Source: Oscillospiraceae bacterium (GTDB taxonomy: Bacteria > Bacillota_A > Clostridia > Oscillospirales > Oscillospiraceae). Taken from it: a DNA stretch of 10,541 nt. Shown one piece after another: positions 1-5,970 of this stretch. The notes beneath the pieces were generated by a model. The model was given only the letters and a program-made list of their open reading frames with translations. It did no database searches and had not been told where the DNA came from. The position numbers were made by a program, and so were the translations under genes. Each line of letters starts with the position of its first letter. The stretch's first letter is position 1. Location: NCBI GenBank assembly GCA_902795095.1, contig CADBKB010000048.1, forward strand, positions 1 through 10,541. Direction: 5' to 3'.

Positions 1-362
1 CTGAAATCGTGTCCCAGAGCGGGGACCTCGTCCGAAACGTAGCTGTCGCCGCACTTGGAGCAGGTGTAGGTGGTGTAGCCCGCATCCACGCAGGTCGGCA
101 CGGTCACGACAGCCTGGTAATCATGGGTGTGCCCGGGGGCGGGGACGGCCTCCGTCCTCGTCTCGCCGCAGCGGCTGCAGGTGAAGGTGCGCACGCCGGG
201 CTGCGTTTCCGTGGGCTGGACGGTGATTTCTCCATCGCCCCAGTCATGGCCAAGGGCCTGCGTTTCATCCGAAACGTAGCTGTCGCCGCAGAGGGCGCAG
301 GTATAGGTGGTGAAGCCTGCCTCGGTGCAGGTGGGCGGCGTCACAGTTGCGGTGTATTCGTG
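1..362 (-). repeat. CxxC protein repeats, C-terminal side of phosphoesterase domain
   Basis: This encodes residues 626-745, continuing off the left edge. Three half-repeats carry CALCGDSYVSDE, CSRCGETRTE and CSKCGDSYVSDE, with CxxC pairs at 647/650, 687/690 and 726/729, a period of 39-40 residues. The DNA of the CGDSYVSDE segments is nearly identical between copies (around 275-290 and 35-53), which suggests recent internal duplication. Confidence 0.8.
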
Positions 363-2237
363 GCTGCAGACGCTGTGATGCAGCAGCGGGATCTCGTGGT
401 GGGAGGGTCTGGCCTCCTGGATGTTTTCCACATAGAGCAGGTCGGCATTGTGGTCATATTCCGCCGCGGCGGGATCGGGCCAGGCGCCGGTGATGTGGCC
501 ATAGTCCAGGATCAGCTTATCCCCGGAGATCCGGGCCTCCAGCAGATAGCCGGGGCCGTAATAGGAATCCTCCGGCCCGGCGCCCTCCTTGGCGTGTCGC
601 TCGTTGAGGCAGCCGGCGTTGACATAGGTGAAGCGGATCTGCTTGGAATCGTTTTTGGTATACTGCAGCTCGTCGCCGCTGACCAGGCAGCGGTGGCGCA
701 TTTCGTCCTCGTTGTGGTTGTGCCCCCAGATGAAGCACAGATCCAGCCGGTCGGAGTACTCGTTAAGCAGGTCGATCATCTGGTCCGCGTTCTTGGTGGT
801 GCGCCAGGAGCTGGAATTGTAGCCGTAGTGCAGGGGCCAGTGGGCCTGGATGAAGATGAGCTTGCCGCTTCCGGCCACGGATTCCAGGAAGGCGCGCAGG
901 GCGGCGATATCCTCCTCCAGAAAATGCTCCTTGCCGGAATCGTTGGTGTGAGCGCCGATCTGGAAAATCTCAAAATCCCCGCCGGAATAGTTGTTGCCCA
1001 CCCGGGGGACGCCCAGCAGCTTCTCGAGCATCTCCTCACTCTGGCGGCTCCATTCCCAGTCATGGTTGCCGGCGCAGAGGGCATGGGCGGTGTCCGGCGA
1101 GCCCTCATACATGATGTCGTGCATTGCCTCGAAGCAGCGGGGCCAGTCGGCGTCGTCATAGGTGCGCGATTCCAGATAGTCGCCGCCGCCGGCGACCACC
1201 TCGGGCACGAAATTGTCATATTCCCGGAGCAGGCGGAACATGGCCCGCAGATTGTGGTAGCCGTTCTCCGCGTTCCTGCCGGAATGCAGGTCCGAAATGA
1301 ACAGGATCTCGTCGGGATGGGCCTTCTCGGCGCCGGAGGCCAGGGGGCGGTCCTTGGCGGCGCCGCAGCGCGTGCAGGTGAAGGTGATGACGCCGCGCTC
1401 GTTTTCGGTGGCCGCTTTAGTGATGGTCCCCTCGGCGGGCCAGTCGTGGAGCAGCGCGTCGGTTTCGCTGTCGGTGTAGCTGTCGCCGCACAGGACGCAG
1501 GTGTGGGTGGTGCAGCCCGGCTCGGTGCAGGTGGGCGGCGTGACAACGGCCTCATATTCATGGGCGCAGGGCCCGTAGCCCTCCGCCTCAAAGAGCTGGA
1601 TTGCGGAGCAGTCGTCGTACCCGGCGAAGGCGAAGGGATCGTCCTTACTGCGCTGCTGACGGCTGGGAGAATCGAAGCTCGTGGCGTTGCCGAAGAGATA
1701 GTAGGGGCAATCATTGCCGTAAGCGCGCTCGGAGTTTGCATACATGGCGAAGGTCCCGTCCCCGCGGGGATAGAACGACCAGGTGTTGAAGCGGATCTTG
1801 GAATACAGCGCCTGCTCCGCCAGGAGCTGGGCCCCGTAGCCGGAGGAGCCGGAGCCTCGGCGCAGGTACCTTCCGCTGAGATCCTGCAGAAAGTACTGCT
1901 CCATGCCGTCGTAGGCCGAGGCAGCGGTGGAGCGGACCACCGTCCAGAGCATGTCTCTGGTGATTTCACCGGTAATGACGTCCCCCTCCACCGTCACGGG
2001 CACGGAGGCCAGCGTGGTGGAAGCGCCGTCGGCATAGGTACGCAGGGCGGGGCCCTCCTGCCGGTTGGTCAGGGCATACTGACCGTCGGCGACGATGACG
2101 TAGGTCTTGCCAACCTCCACCGTGCCGGCAAGGGCGGGCGCGGGGTGATCCTCCGCCCGGACGTCCGGGGCAATCTGCGGCAGACAGGCGCACAGCAGCG
2201 CCAGCGCCAGGAGCACGGAGATCCATCTCTTGTTCAT
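1..2237 (-). CDS. Secreted calcineurin-like metallophosphoesterase with CxxC repeats (C-terminus beyond window)
   Basis: The open frame runs 745 codons from ATG at 2237 to the left edge without a stop. AGGAG lies 7 nt before the ATG. Residues 1-28 form a signal peptide (basic MNKR, Leu/Ala-rich core, VRA|ED cleavage), so the protein is exported. Residues about 35-215 are an uncharacterised beta-rich-looking region. The catalytic domain starts near 312 and shows the metallophosphoesterase metal ligands in order: DLH (D316, H318), GGGD (D353), GNHD (N391-D393), AHWPLH (H466) and WGHNH (H506, H508). It should therefore be an active dinuclear-metal phosphoesterase; the substrate is unknown. CxxC pairs at 247/250, 288/291, 647/650, 687/690 and 726/729 sit in repeats of about 40 residues on both sides of the enzyme domain. 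I infer a surface or extracellular phosphatase; an anchoring module may lie in the missing C-terminus. It has its own promoter. The enzyme class is secure, the physiological role is not. Confidence 0.9.
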   Translation of the reverse strand, partial: MNKRWISVLLALALLCACLPQIAPDVRAEDHPAPALAGTVEVGKTYVIVADGQYALTNRQEGPALRTYADGASTTLASVPVTVEGDVITGEITRDMLWTVVRSTAASAYDGMEQYFLQDLSGRYLRRGSGSSGYGAQLLAEQALYSKIRFNTWSFYPRGDGTFAMYANSERAYGNDCPYYLFGNATSFDSPSRQQRSKDDPFAFAGYDDCSAIQLFEAEGYGPCAHEYEAVVTPPTCTEPGCTTHTCVLCGDSYTDSETDALLHDWPAEGTITKAATENERGVITFTCTRCGAAKDRPLASGAEKAHPDEILFISDLHSGRNAENGYHNLRAMFRLLREYDNFVPEVVAGGGDYLESRTYDDADWPRCFEAMHDIMYEGSPDTAHALCAGNHDWEWSRQSEEMLEKLLGVPRVGNNYSGGDFEIFQIGAHTNDSGKEHFLEEDIAALRAFLESVAGSGKLIFIQAHWPLHYGYNSSSWRTTKNADQMIDLLNEYSDRLDLCFIWGHNHNEDEMRHRCLVSGDELQYTKNDSKQIRFTYVNAGCLNERHAKEGAGPEDSYYGPGYLLEARISGDKLILDYGHITGAWPDPAAAEYDHNADLLYVENIQEARPSHHEIPLLHHSVCSHEYTATVTPPTCTEAGFTTYTCALCGDSYVSDETQALGHDWGDGEITVQPTETQPGVRTFTCSRCGETRTEAVPAPGHTHDYQAVVTVPTCVDAGYTTYTCSKCGDSYVSDEVPALGHDF
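1338..1562 (-). repeat. CxxC protein repeat pair, N-terminal side of phosphoesterase domain
   Basis: This encodes residues about 226-300 of the phosphoesterase. A first half-repeat (HEYEAVVTPPTCTEPG..., CVLCGDSY, LLHDW) is followed by a second (GTITKAATENERGVITFTC, CTRCG). The CxxC pairs are 41 residues apart. The pattern recurs after the catalytic domain at 1-362. Such modules are common in exported proteins of gut Clostridia as I recall. Metal binding and disulfide pairing are both possible and the sequence does not decide between them. Confidence 0.8.
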
Positions 2238-2256
2238 GTTGATTCTCCTTTTGCTG

Positions 2257-2307
2257 CGGCCCGTCGGGCCGTGCGGGGCTTCGGTCATACTCCGCGGCGG
2301 GGCCGCG
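2257..2307 (-). other. Two GC-rich stem-loops in the phosphoesterase leader
   Basis: CGGCCC/GGGCCG (2257-2271, 3-nt loop) and CGCGGC/GCCGCG (2293-2307, 3-nt loop) both lie between the promoter and the ribosome binding site. Neither is followed by a T-run on the minus strand, so they are not simple terminators. They may stabilise the leader. The rest of the gap to 2473 holds the promoter and nothing else I can identify. Confidence 0.45.
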
Positions 2308-2320
2308 TTACCTTATGCTT

Positions 2321-2349
2321 ATTATACCACCCGCTCGCCGCTTGCTCAA
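2321..2349 (-). promoter_or_regulatory. Sigma-A-type promoter of the phosphoesterase gene
   Basis: Read on the minus strand, a -35 box TTGAGC (2344-2349) and a perfect -10 box TATAAT (2321-2326) are separated by exactly 17 nt. The transcription start should fall near 2314, giving a leader of about 77 nt before the ATG at 2237. Confidence 0.8.
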
Positions 2350-2473
2350 TAGGAAAGCTTCGTATGAACGGAGTGACACGGGAAAAAAGTTGCCGATCGC
2401 ACCGGGAATCTGCGTGTTTCTGCCGGCGTTCTGACGAAAGGAGGGCGGTCGGTTTTGCTCTTTTCGCGCAGCC

Positions 2474-2869
2474 CTACGCTTTTTTCAAGGCAGCGTTGAT
2501 CGCGTTGATGAAGCGGGTGGATTTGATCGCGCAGCTGTCGATGTGGACCTTTCCGTGCTCCAGGATCAGCGTCATGGAACCATTGTTATATCTCAGATCC
2601 CGGATCTCGGAGAAGCGGTATTCGTGCTTCCGGCCGAACATTGTCTGATAGATGAAGACGCTTTCGCTGATCATCCAGGCGCTTTGGTTCCGCCAGCCCA
2701 GCACCGCCGACACCCCTAAGCCAAAAAACAGAACAAAGCCCAGCAGCCAATTCCAGGCGTGACCGTCTGTGAGAAACCAATAGAGATATACCGGGCAGAC
2801 GGCCAGAAAGAAAATCCCGGCGCCGCAAATCCAGAAGGGCAGGTACATATCTTTGTCTTTCCGATTCAT
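2474..2869 (-). CDS. Small membrane protein with two TM segments and a PH-like C-terminal domain (DUF6560-like)
   Basis: The product is 131 aa from ATG 2869. An upstream in-frame ATG at 2884 is less likely because it has no Shine-Dalgarno, whereas GGGAG stands 8 nt before 2869. The protein has a short charged start (MNRKDKD), two hydrophobic segments at about residues 10-30 and 36-57, then a soluble tail. The tail holds a beta-strand-rich pattern (VFIYQTMFGRKHEYRFSEI, RYNNGSMTLILEHGKVHID) and a final helix ending FINAINAALKKA. This layout matches small bacterial PH-domain membrane proteins such as the DUF6560 group. That assignment is from memory of the family pattern and the function is unknown. 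It lies 64 nt downstream of yebC with a terminator-like hairpin between, and I see no convincing promoter of its own. Confidence 0.7.
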   Translation of the reverse strand: MNRKDKDMYLPFWICGAGIFFLAVCPVYLYWFLTDGHAWNWLLGFVLFFGLGVSAVLGWRNQSAWMISESVFIYQTMFGRKHEYRFSEIRDLRYNNGSMTLILEHGKVHIDSCAIKSTRFINAINAALKKA

Positions 2870-2891
2870 TATATTATCTCCCATCTATTTG

Positions 2892-2917
2892 AAAACCGCC
2901 GCGCGGATGCGCGGCGG
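2892..2917 (-). terminator. Rho-independent terminator after yebC
   Basis: On the minus strand a 9-bp GC stem CCGCCGCGC/GCGCGGCGG with a 4-nt loop (2896-2917) is followed by TTTT (2892-2895) and then CAAATAG. It begins 16 nt after the yebC stop. The short T-run suggests partial read-through into the gene that starts at 2869. Confidence 0.75.
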
Positions 2918-2933
2918 TAAGCTTTGCGTATTC

Positions 2934-3668
2934 TCAGTCCTGATCCCAGTTGTGCCAGACGTTCTGGACGTCGTCGTCGTCCTCCATGGCGTCGATCAGA
3001 CGCTCCATGAGCTTGATCTGCTCGGGATCCTCCAGCTTCTGGTAGTTCTGGGGCACCATCTCGATCTGGGCGGAGGCGAACTTGTAGCCCTTTGCGCCCA
3101 TGGCCTCGGCCACGGCGTTGAAGTCGTCGGGGGCGCAGTAGACGGTGAAGCAGTCCTCCTCGGCCTCGAAGTCGTCGGCGCCGCAGTCCATGGCGTCGAG
3201 CATGACGTCGTCCTCTTCATAGTCGCCGTCCTCGTTGTCGATGACGATGACGCCCTTGCGGTCGAAGGACCAGGCCACGCAGCCGGAGGCGCCCAGATTG
3301 CCGCCGAACTTGTCGAAGTGATGGCGGACGGCCGCCGCGGTGCGGTTGCGGCTGTCGGTCATGGCCTCTACGATCACGGCCACGCCGCCGGGGCCGTAGC
3401 CTTCGTAGGTGATGGACTCGTAGGCGTCGCCGGAGCCCGCGCTGGCGGCACGGTCGAGCACGCGCTTGATGTTGTCGTTGGGCATGTTGGCCGCCTTGGC
3501 CTTGGTGATGACGGTGGCCAGACGGGAGTTGTAGTTGGGATCGGCGCTGCCGCCCTCTTTGACGGCAACGATCATTTCCTTCGAGATTTTGGTGAAGGCG
3601 GCGGCGCGCTTGGCGTCCTGTGCGCCCTTGGTTTTTTGGATGTTATGCCATTTGGAATGACCAGACAT
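2934..3668 (-). CDS. yebC: YebC/PmpR family protein
   Basis: The product is 244 aa, the usual length of the family. The N-terminus MSGHSKWHNIQKTKGAQDAKR followed by AAFTKISKEM is the hallmark of YebC. The middle carries PNDNIKRVLDRA and the glycine-rich ITYEGYGPGGVAVIVE. The C-terminal third is acidic (EDGDYEEDDVMLD and EDDDDVQN). The cytoplasmic protein was long annotated as a transcriptional regulator. More recent work on the family implicates it in relieving ribosome stalling, including at proline stretches, so the older label should be read with care. ATG 3668 is preceded by AAGGGA at 9 nt. It has its own promoter starting just downstream of the Nif3-family gene, and a terminator follows. 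All diagnostic segments are intact, and the assignment is secure. Confidence 0.96.
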   Translation of the reverse strand: MSGHSKWHNIQKTKGAQDAKRAAAFTKISKEMIVAVKEGGSADPNYNSRLATVITKAKAANMPNDNIKRVLDRAASAGSGDAYESITYEGYGPGGVAVIVEAMTDSRNRTAAAVRHHFDKFGGNLGASGCVAWSFDRKGVIVIDNEDGDYEEDDVMLDAMDCGADDFEAEEDCFTVYCAPDDFNAVAEAMGAKGYKFASAQIEMVPQNYQKLEDPEQIKLMERLIDAMEDDDDVQNVWHNWDQD

Positions 3669-3734
3669 ATCGATTCGTCCCTTCGTAATTGGTCTATGTC
3701 ACGCCGTCCGGGCGGCGCATGATTTAACTGTAAT

Positions 3735-3764
3735 AGTGTATCATATCCCCGGGGGGAAAATCAA
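3735..3764 (-). promoter_or_regulatory. yebC: Promoter of yebC
   Basis: Minus-strand boxes are TTGATT (3759-3764) and TACACT (3735-3740) with an 18-nt spacer. The -35 begins 7 nt past the stop of the Nif3-family gene. The leader also holds a 5-bp hairpin CGCCG/CGGCG (3702-3717) of unclear meaning. Confidence 0.6.
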
Positions 3765-3771
3765 CACCCGA

Positions 3772-4539
3772 TCAGGCAAATTTCACGCAATCGCCGTGGA
3801 TCCCGGATTTTTTGACCTCAATTTCCGGGAATTGCCCGCGCAGAAAGCTGCACAGGACCTCGCAGACCGGGTCCTCGGTGGGGAAATGGCCGGCGTCGAT
3901 GAGGTTGACGCCCAGCTTCGCCGCCTTCTGGAACTGGTGGTATTTGATGTCGCCGGTGACGAAGGTATCGCAGCCGGCGGCGATGGCCTGCGGCAGGAAA
4001 TCCATGCACGAGCCGCCGCCCACGGCCACCCGGCGCACGGGGCGTCCGCCGGGCGCATAGCGCACGCCGCCCGCGTCAAGGCGCTCCTTGACGAAGCGGA
4101 CAAACGCCTCCAGGTCCTGCTCCGGCGCCGTGCCGATGCGGCCGATGCCGTATTCCGCGCCGTCGAAGGTGCTTATGTTCTGAAGGTCCAAGCGCCGCGC
4201 CAGCACGTCGTTGACGCCGCCGGGGGCGCTGTCCAGATTCGTGTGCAGGCTGATGACGGCGATGCGGTTCTGCGCAAGATAAAGCAGCAGCGCTCCGTCG
4301 GGGGTCTCGTCGCTCAGGTTAACTGCGGAAAACAGCAGGGGATGGTGGCTGACGATCAGCTCCGCGCCCCATTCGGCGGCCTCTTTCGCAACGGCCATGG
4401 TCACGTCCAGGGCCACGAGGACCTTGCGGACCCCGGCGTCGGCGCTGCCCAGGAGCAGGCCCACGTTGTCCCATTCCTCTTTCCAGTCCGGCTGCGCCCA
4501 CGCAAGGCACCGGTTTCGGATCTCATTGACAGTCGGCAT
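3772..4539 (-). CDS. Nif3-like dinuclear metal-centre protein (DUF34 family)
   Basis: The product is 255 aa, starting at MPTVNEIRNR with GGAGAA just upstream of the ATG. The frame is open further upstream, but that sequence is the other-frame shadow of trmK. Family metal-site motifs are present: SHHPLLF (H65, H66), HTNLD (H99, D103) and GHFPTE near the C-terminus (H218, E222). The length matches the short form (E. coli YbgI type, about 250 aa) and lacks the inserted PII-like domain of the long Bacillus YqfO form. Members form hexameric rings with two metals per subunit, and the biochemical role remains unsettled; older labels such as GTP cyclohydrolase are doubtful. The gene overlaps trmK by 17 nt, so translation is probably coupled. 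The trmK-Nif3 pair is a well-known conserved arrangement in Firmicutes. Confidence 0.93.
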   Translation of the reverse strand: MPTVNEIRNRCLAWAQPDWKEEWDNVGLLLGSADAGVRKVLVALDVTMAVAKEAAEWGAELIVSHHPLLFSAVNLSDETPDGALLLYLAQNRIAVISLHTNLDSAPGGVNDVLARRLDLQNISTFDGAEYGIGRIGTAPEQDLEAFVRFVKERLDAGGVRYAPGGRPVRRVAVGGGSCMDFLPQAIAAGCDTFVTGDIKYHQFQKAAKLGVNLIDAGHFPTEDPVCEVLCSFLRGQFPEIEVKKSGIHGDCVKFA

Positions 4540-5233
4540 AGTGCTTCTCCATTTCTTCCAGCTCGGCGATGGCGGAGCGGTAATCGTCCAGGCGTTCCGG
4601 TTCGGGGTTGGCGTCGGCCTTTTCCAGACCGGCGGCGATCCGGCGCAGGGTGCGCAGCGTGCGGGAGATGTATTGCCCCAGCAGGGGCGAGGCGGACGAG
4701 CGCAGGGCGGGGGACACGAAGCGCTGCCCGGGGCTGAGGGCACAGAGCTTGCCCGTGTACCTTGCCCGCAGGGCGCAGTAGAGAAAGCCGCTGTCCTCGG
4801 CCAGATCGGCCCGGTCCTCGAAAAAACCGTTCTCGCTCAGCCAGGCGCGCAGCAGGTCGGCGTCGGTCTGGGGCTGGAGGATCAGCGTATAGCGGGCGTC
4901 GCGCAGCCAGGGGGCGGCGGAAAGGATCCGGACGATCAGCTCCCCGCCCATCCCGGCGCACACCACCGTATCATAGGCGTCCCGGGGGACGCTCTGCAGC
5001 CCGTCGGACAGGCAGAAGTCCATCCGCCCGGCCATGGCGTATTTCCCGGCGTTGCGGCGGGCGCTGTCCAGGGGGCCTTCGCGCAGATCGCAGGCGCAGA
5101 CGTGCTCCGCCCGGCCCTCGGTCAGCAGCCAGAGGCCGAGATAGCCGTGGTCCGCGCCCACGTCCGCCACCCGGGCCCCGGGGTCGACCAGATCGGCACA
5201 CAGGCGCAGCCGCGATGAGATGGGGATGGACAT
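4523..5233 (-). CDS. trmK: tRNA (adenine(22)-N(1))-methyltransferase TrmK
   Basis: The product is 236 aa. It catalyses SAM-dependent N1-methylation of A22 in tRNA in the cytoplasm. SAM-binding motif I is DVGADHGYL (residues 24-32). The catalytic-region signature VVCAGMGGELI (90-100) and LILQPQ (117-122) are typical of the TrmK/YqfN family. Residues about 175-236 form the charged helical C-terminal extension ending EELEKMEKH-like. I chose ATG 5233 (MSIPISSRLR) because GAGAGGAG lies 5 nt upstream; an ATG 15 nt earlier would start inside that ribosome binding site. The gene overlaps the Nif3-family gene downstream. A terminator-like hairpin lies only 21 nt upstream of the start, so no promoter fits in the gap. 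Transcription must come through that hairpin or from within the DUF1858 gene. Confidence 0.94.
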   Translation of the reverse strand: MSIPISSRLRLCADLVDPGARVADVGADHGYLGLWLLTEGRAEHVCACDLREGPLDSARRNAGKYAMAGRMDFCLSDGLQSVPRDAYDTVVCAGMGGELIVRILSAAPWLRDARYTLILQPQTDADLLRAWLSENGFFEDRADLAEDSGFLYCALRARYTGKLCALSPGQRFVSPALRSSASPLLGQYISRTLRTLRRIAAGLEKADANPEPERLDDYRSAIAELEEMEKHYADCQ

Positions 5234-5246
5234 AAAAACTCCTCTC

Positions 5247-5278
5247 AAAAAGCAAAAGGAAACCCGCAGGTTTCCTTT
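5247..5278 (-). terminator. Terminator/attenuator between the DUF1858 gene and trmK
   Basis: A perfect 10-bp stem AAAGGAAACC/GGTTTCCTTT with loop CGCA (5255-5278) is followed on the minus strand by TTTTGCTTTTTG. It begins 9 nt after the DUF1858 stop codon and its T-run abuts the Shine-Dalgarno of trmK. It is either a leaky terminator that sets trmK-Nif3 expression or an RNA end-stabiliser. Confidence 0.8.
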
Positions 5279-5287
5279 CGGTGCTTG

Positions 5288-5515
5288 TTACTCGGCGCTC
5301 TTGTTGGCCTCGCAGGCCTCCAGGAAGCGGTTGATCTGGGCCAGGAATCCGTCGCAGTCGACGCCGTGGACCATGCAGGCCTGCTCGATGGTCTCGCCGC
5401 GGGAGGCGGGGCAGCCCAGGCAGTGCATGCCGATGGCCATGAACAGAGGGGCGGTCTGAGGAGCGACGTCCAGCACGCTGCCGATGATGGTATCCTTGGT
5501 AAACTGAACAGCCAT
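5288..5515 (-). CDS. DUF1858 domain protein (hybrid-cluster-protein-associated redox disulfide type)
   Basis: The product is 75 aa. It shows the family pattern: FTKDTIIGSVLDVAPQTAPLF, then the CxxC-type motif CLGCPASRGETIEQAC (C32, C35, C47), a further C54 and a C-terminal helix with C68. This is the small stand-alone form of the DUF1858/TIGR03980 group, thought to be a redox-active disulfide or cofactor-binding protein. It is often found near hybrid cluster protein in anaerobes, but no such gene is in this window. The ATG is preceded by AAAGGAGGTC, a nearly perfect Shine-Dalgarno, and by a strong promoter, so high expression is likely. A terminator hairpin follows 9 nt after the stop. Confidence 0.9.
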   Translation of the reverse strand: MAVQFTKDTIIGSVLDVAPQTAPLFMAIGMHCLGCPASRGETIEQACMVHGVDCDGFLAQINRFLEACEANKSAE

Positions 5516-5548
5516 GGAAATGACCTCCTTTGTATTTTTCGTGGCTAT

Positions 5549-5577
5549 ATTATATCCGATATCGACAAATAATGCAA
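5549..5577 (-). promoter_or_regulatory. Promoter of the DUF1858 gene
   Basis: On the minus strand TTGCAT (5572-5577) and a perfect TATAAT (5549-5554) are spaced by 17 nt in an AT-rich pocket. The start site should lie near 5542, about 27 nt before the ATG, just room for the AAAGGAGG site. Confidence 0.85.
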
Positions 5578-5604
5578 TATGTTTTTATCGGTTTCGCCCA
5601 ATAC

Positions 5605-5635
5605 AAAACCGGCATGCACGTGTCATGCCGGTTTT
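5605..5635. terminator. Terminator hairpin after the lipoprotein gene
   Basis: A perfect 12-bp inverted repeat AAAACCGGCATG/CATGCCGGTTTT with a 7-nt loop begins 5 nt past the lipoprotein stop. On the minus strand the stem ends in TTTTG. The A/T ends make it symmetrical, so it could act in both directions. Its CCGGCATG core recurs in the palindrome at 6905-6939. Confidence 0.8.
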
Positions 5636-5639
5636 AGGG

Positions 5640-5918
5640 TCAGCGGTTGCCGTCAACCGTGCCGTCGCCCTGCGGGCCGTTGGCGGCGCTGTCGGTCCGG
5701 GCGCCGTCCCGGGGCGTGCCGTAGTCCTCGGGGTCGACGTCGCTGCCGCCCACCTCGCCGCCGAGCATGCCGGGGCCGTCGGGATTGGTGCCGTTCACGG
5801 TGCCGTTGTCGGTGGTGGAGACGTTGGCGCCGTGGCCGTAGCGGGTGCGGGGACCGCAGCCGGTGAACAGGGCCAGGGCCAGCGCCAGCACGACGAATAG
5901 AACAGTGATTCGTTTCAT
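5640..5918 (-). CDS. Small Gly/Asp/Asn-rich lipoprotein, function unknown
   Basis: The product is 92 aa. The start MKRITVLFVVLALALALFTGC is a lipoprotein signal peptide with the lipid-modified cysteine at residue 21 (F-T-G-C, slightly off the usual Leu at -3). The remaining 71 residues are hydrophilic and rich in Gly, Asp, Asn and Thr, with no recognisable domain (for example STTDNGTVNGTNPDGPG). Such tails usually act as flexible surface-exposed or tethering segments; nothing here tells more. The ATG is preceded by AGGAGG, part of which lies inside a small hairpin. The gene follows the EamA transporter by 52 nt with no terminator between, so the two are probably co-transcribed. A strong terminator follows. 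I do not recognise the family. Confidence 0.75.
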   Translation of the reverse strand: MKRITVLFVVLALALALFTGCGPRTRYGHGANVSTTDNGTVNGTNPDGPGMLGGEVGGSDVDPEDYGTPRDGARTDSAANGPQGDGTVDGNR

Positions 5919-5924
5919 GTTATT

Positions 5925-5945
5925 CCTCCTGCAATGTTTTGCAGG
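5925..5945 (-). promoter_or_regulatory. Hairpin overlapping the lipoprotein ribosome binding site
   Basis: CCTGCAA/TTGCAGG with loop TGTT (5928-5945) forms a 7-bp stem. The Shine-Dalgarno AGGAGG (minus strand, 5925-5930) shares its first three bases with the stem. Folding would partly mask the site, which could lower lipoprotein translation relative to the transporter. Confidence 0.45.
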
Positions 5946-5970
5946 GGTAGTATTTGCGCGGACGGTCGAA

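Noticed and set aside
9..2648. Very long rightward open frame (879 codons) opposite the phosphoesterase
   Set aside because: It is Gly/Val/Ala-rich antisense of a high-GC gene, has no ribosome binding site, and lies over a leftward gene with complete catalytic motifs, signal peptide and promoter.
2865..2890. TATAAT-like box overlapping the start of the small membrane protein gene
   Set aside because: Transcription from it would begin inside the coding sequence, and the -35 match is poor.
2853..5218. Long rightward open frames opposite yebC, the Nif3-family gene and trmK (2853-3722, 3736-4737, 4397-5218)
   Set aside because: Compositional shadows; the leftward genes carry clear family signatures in each case.
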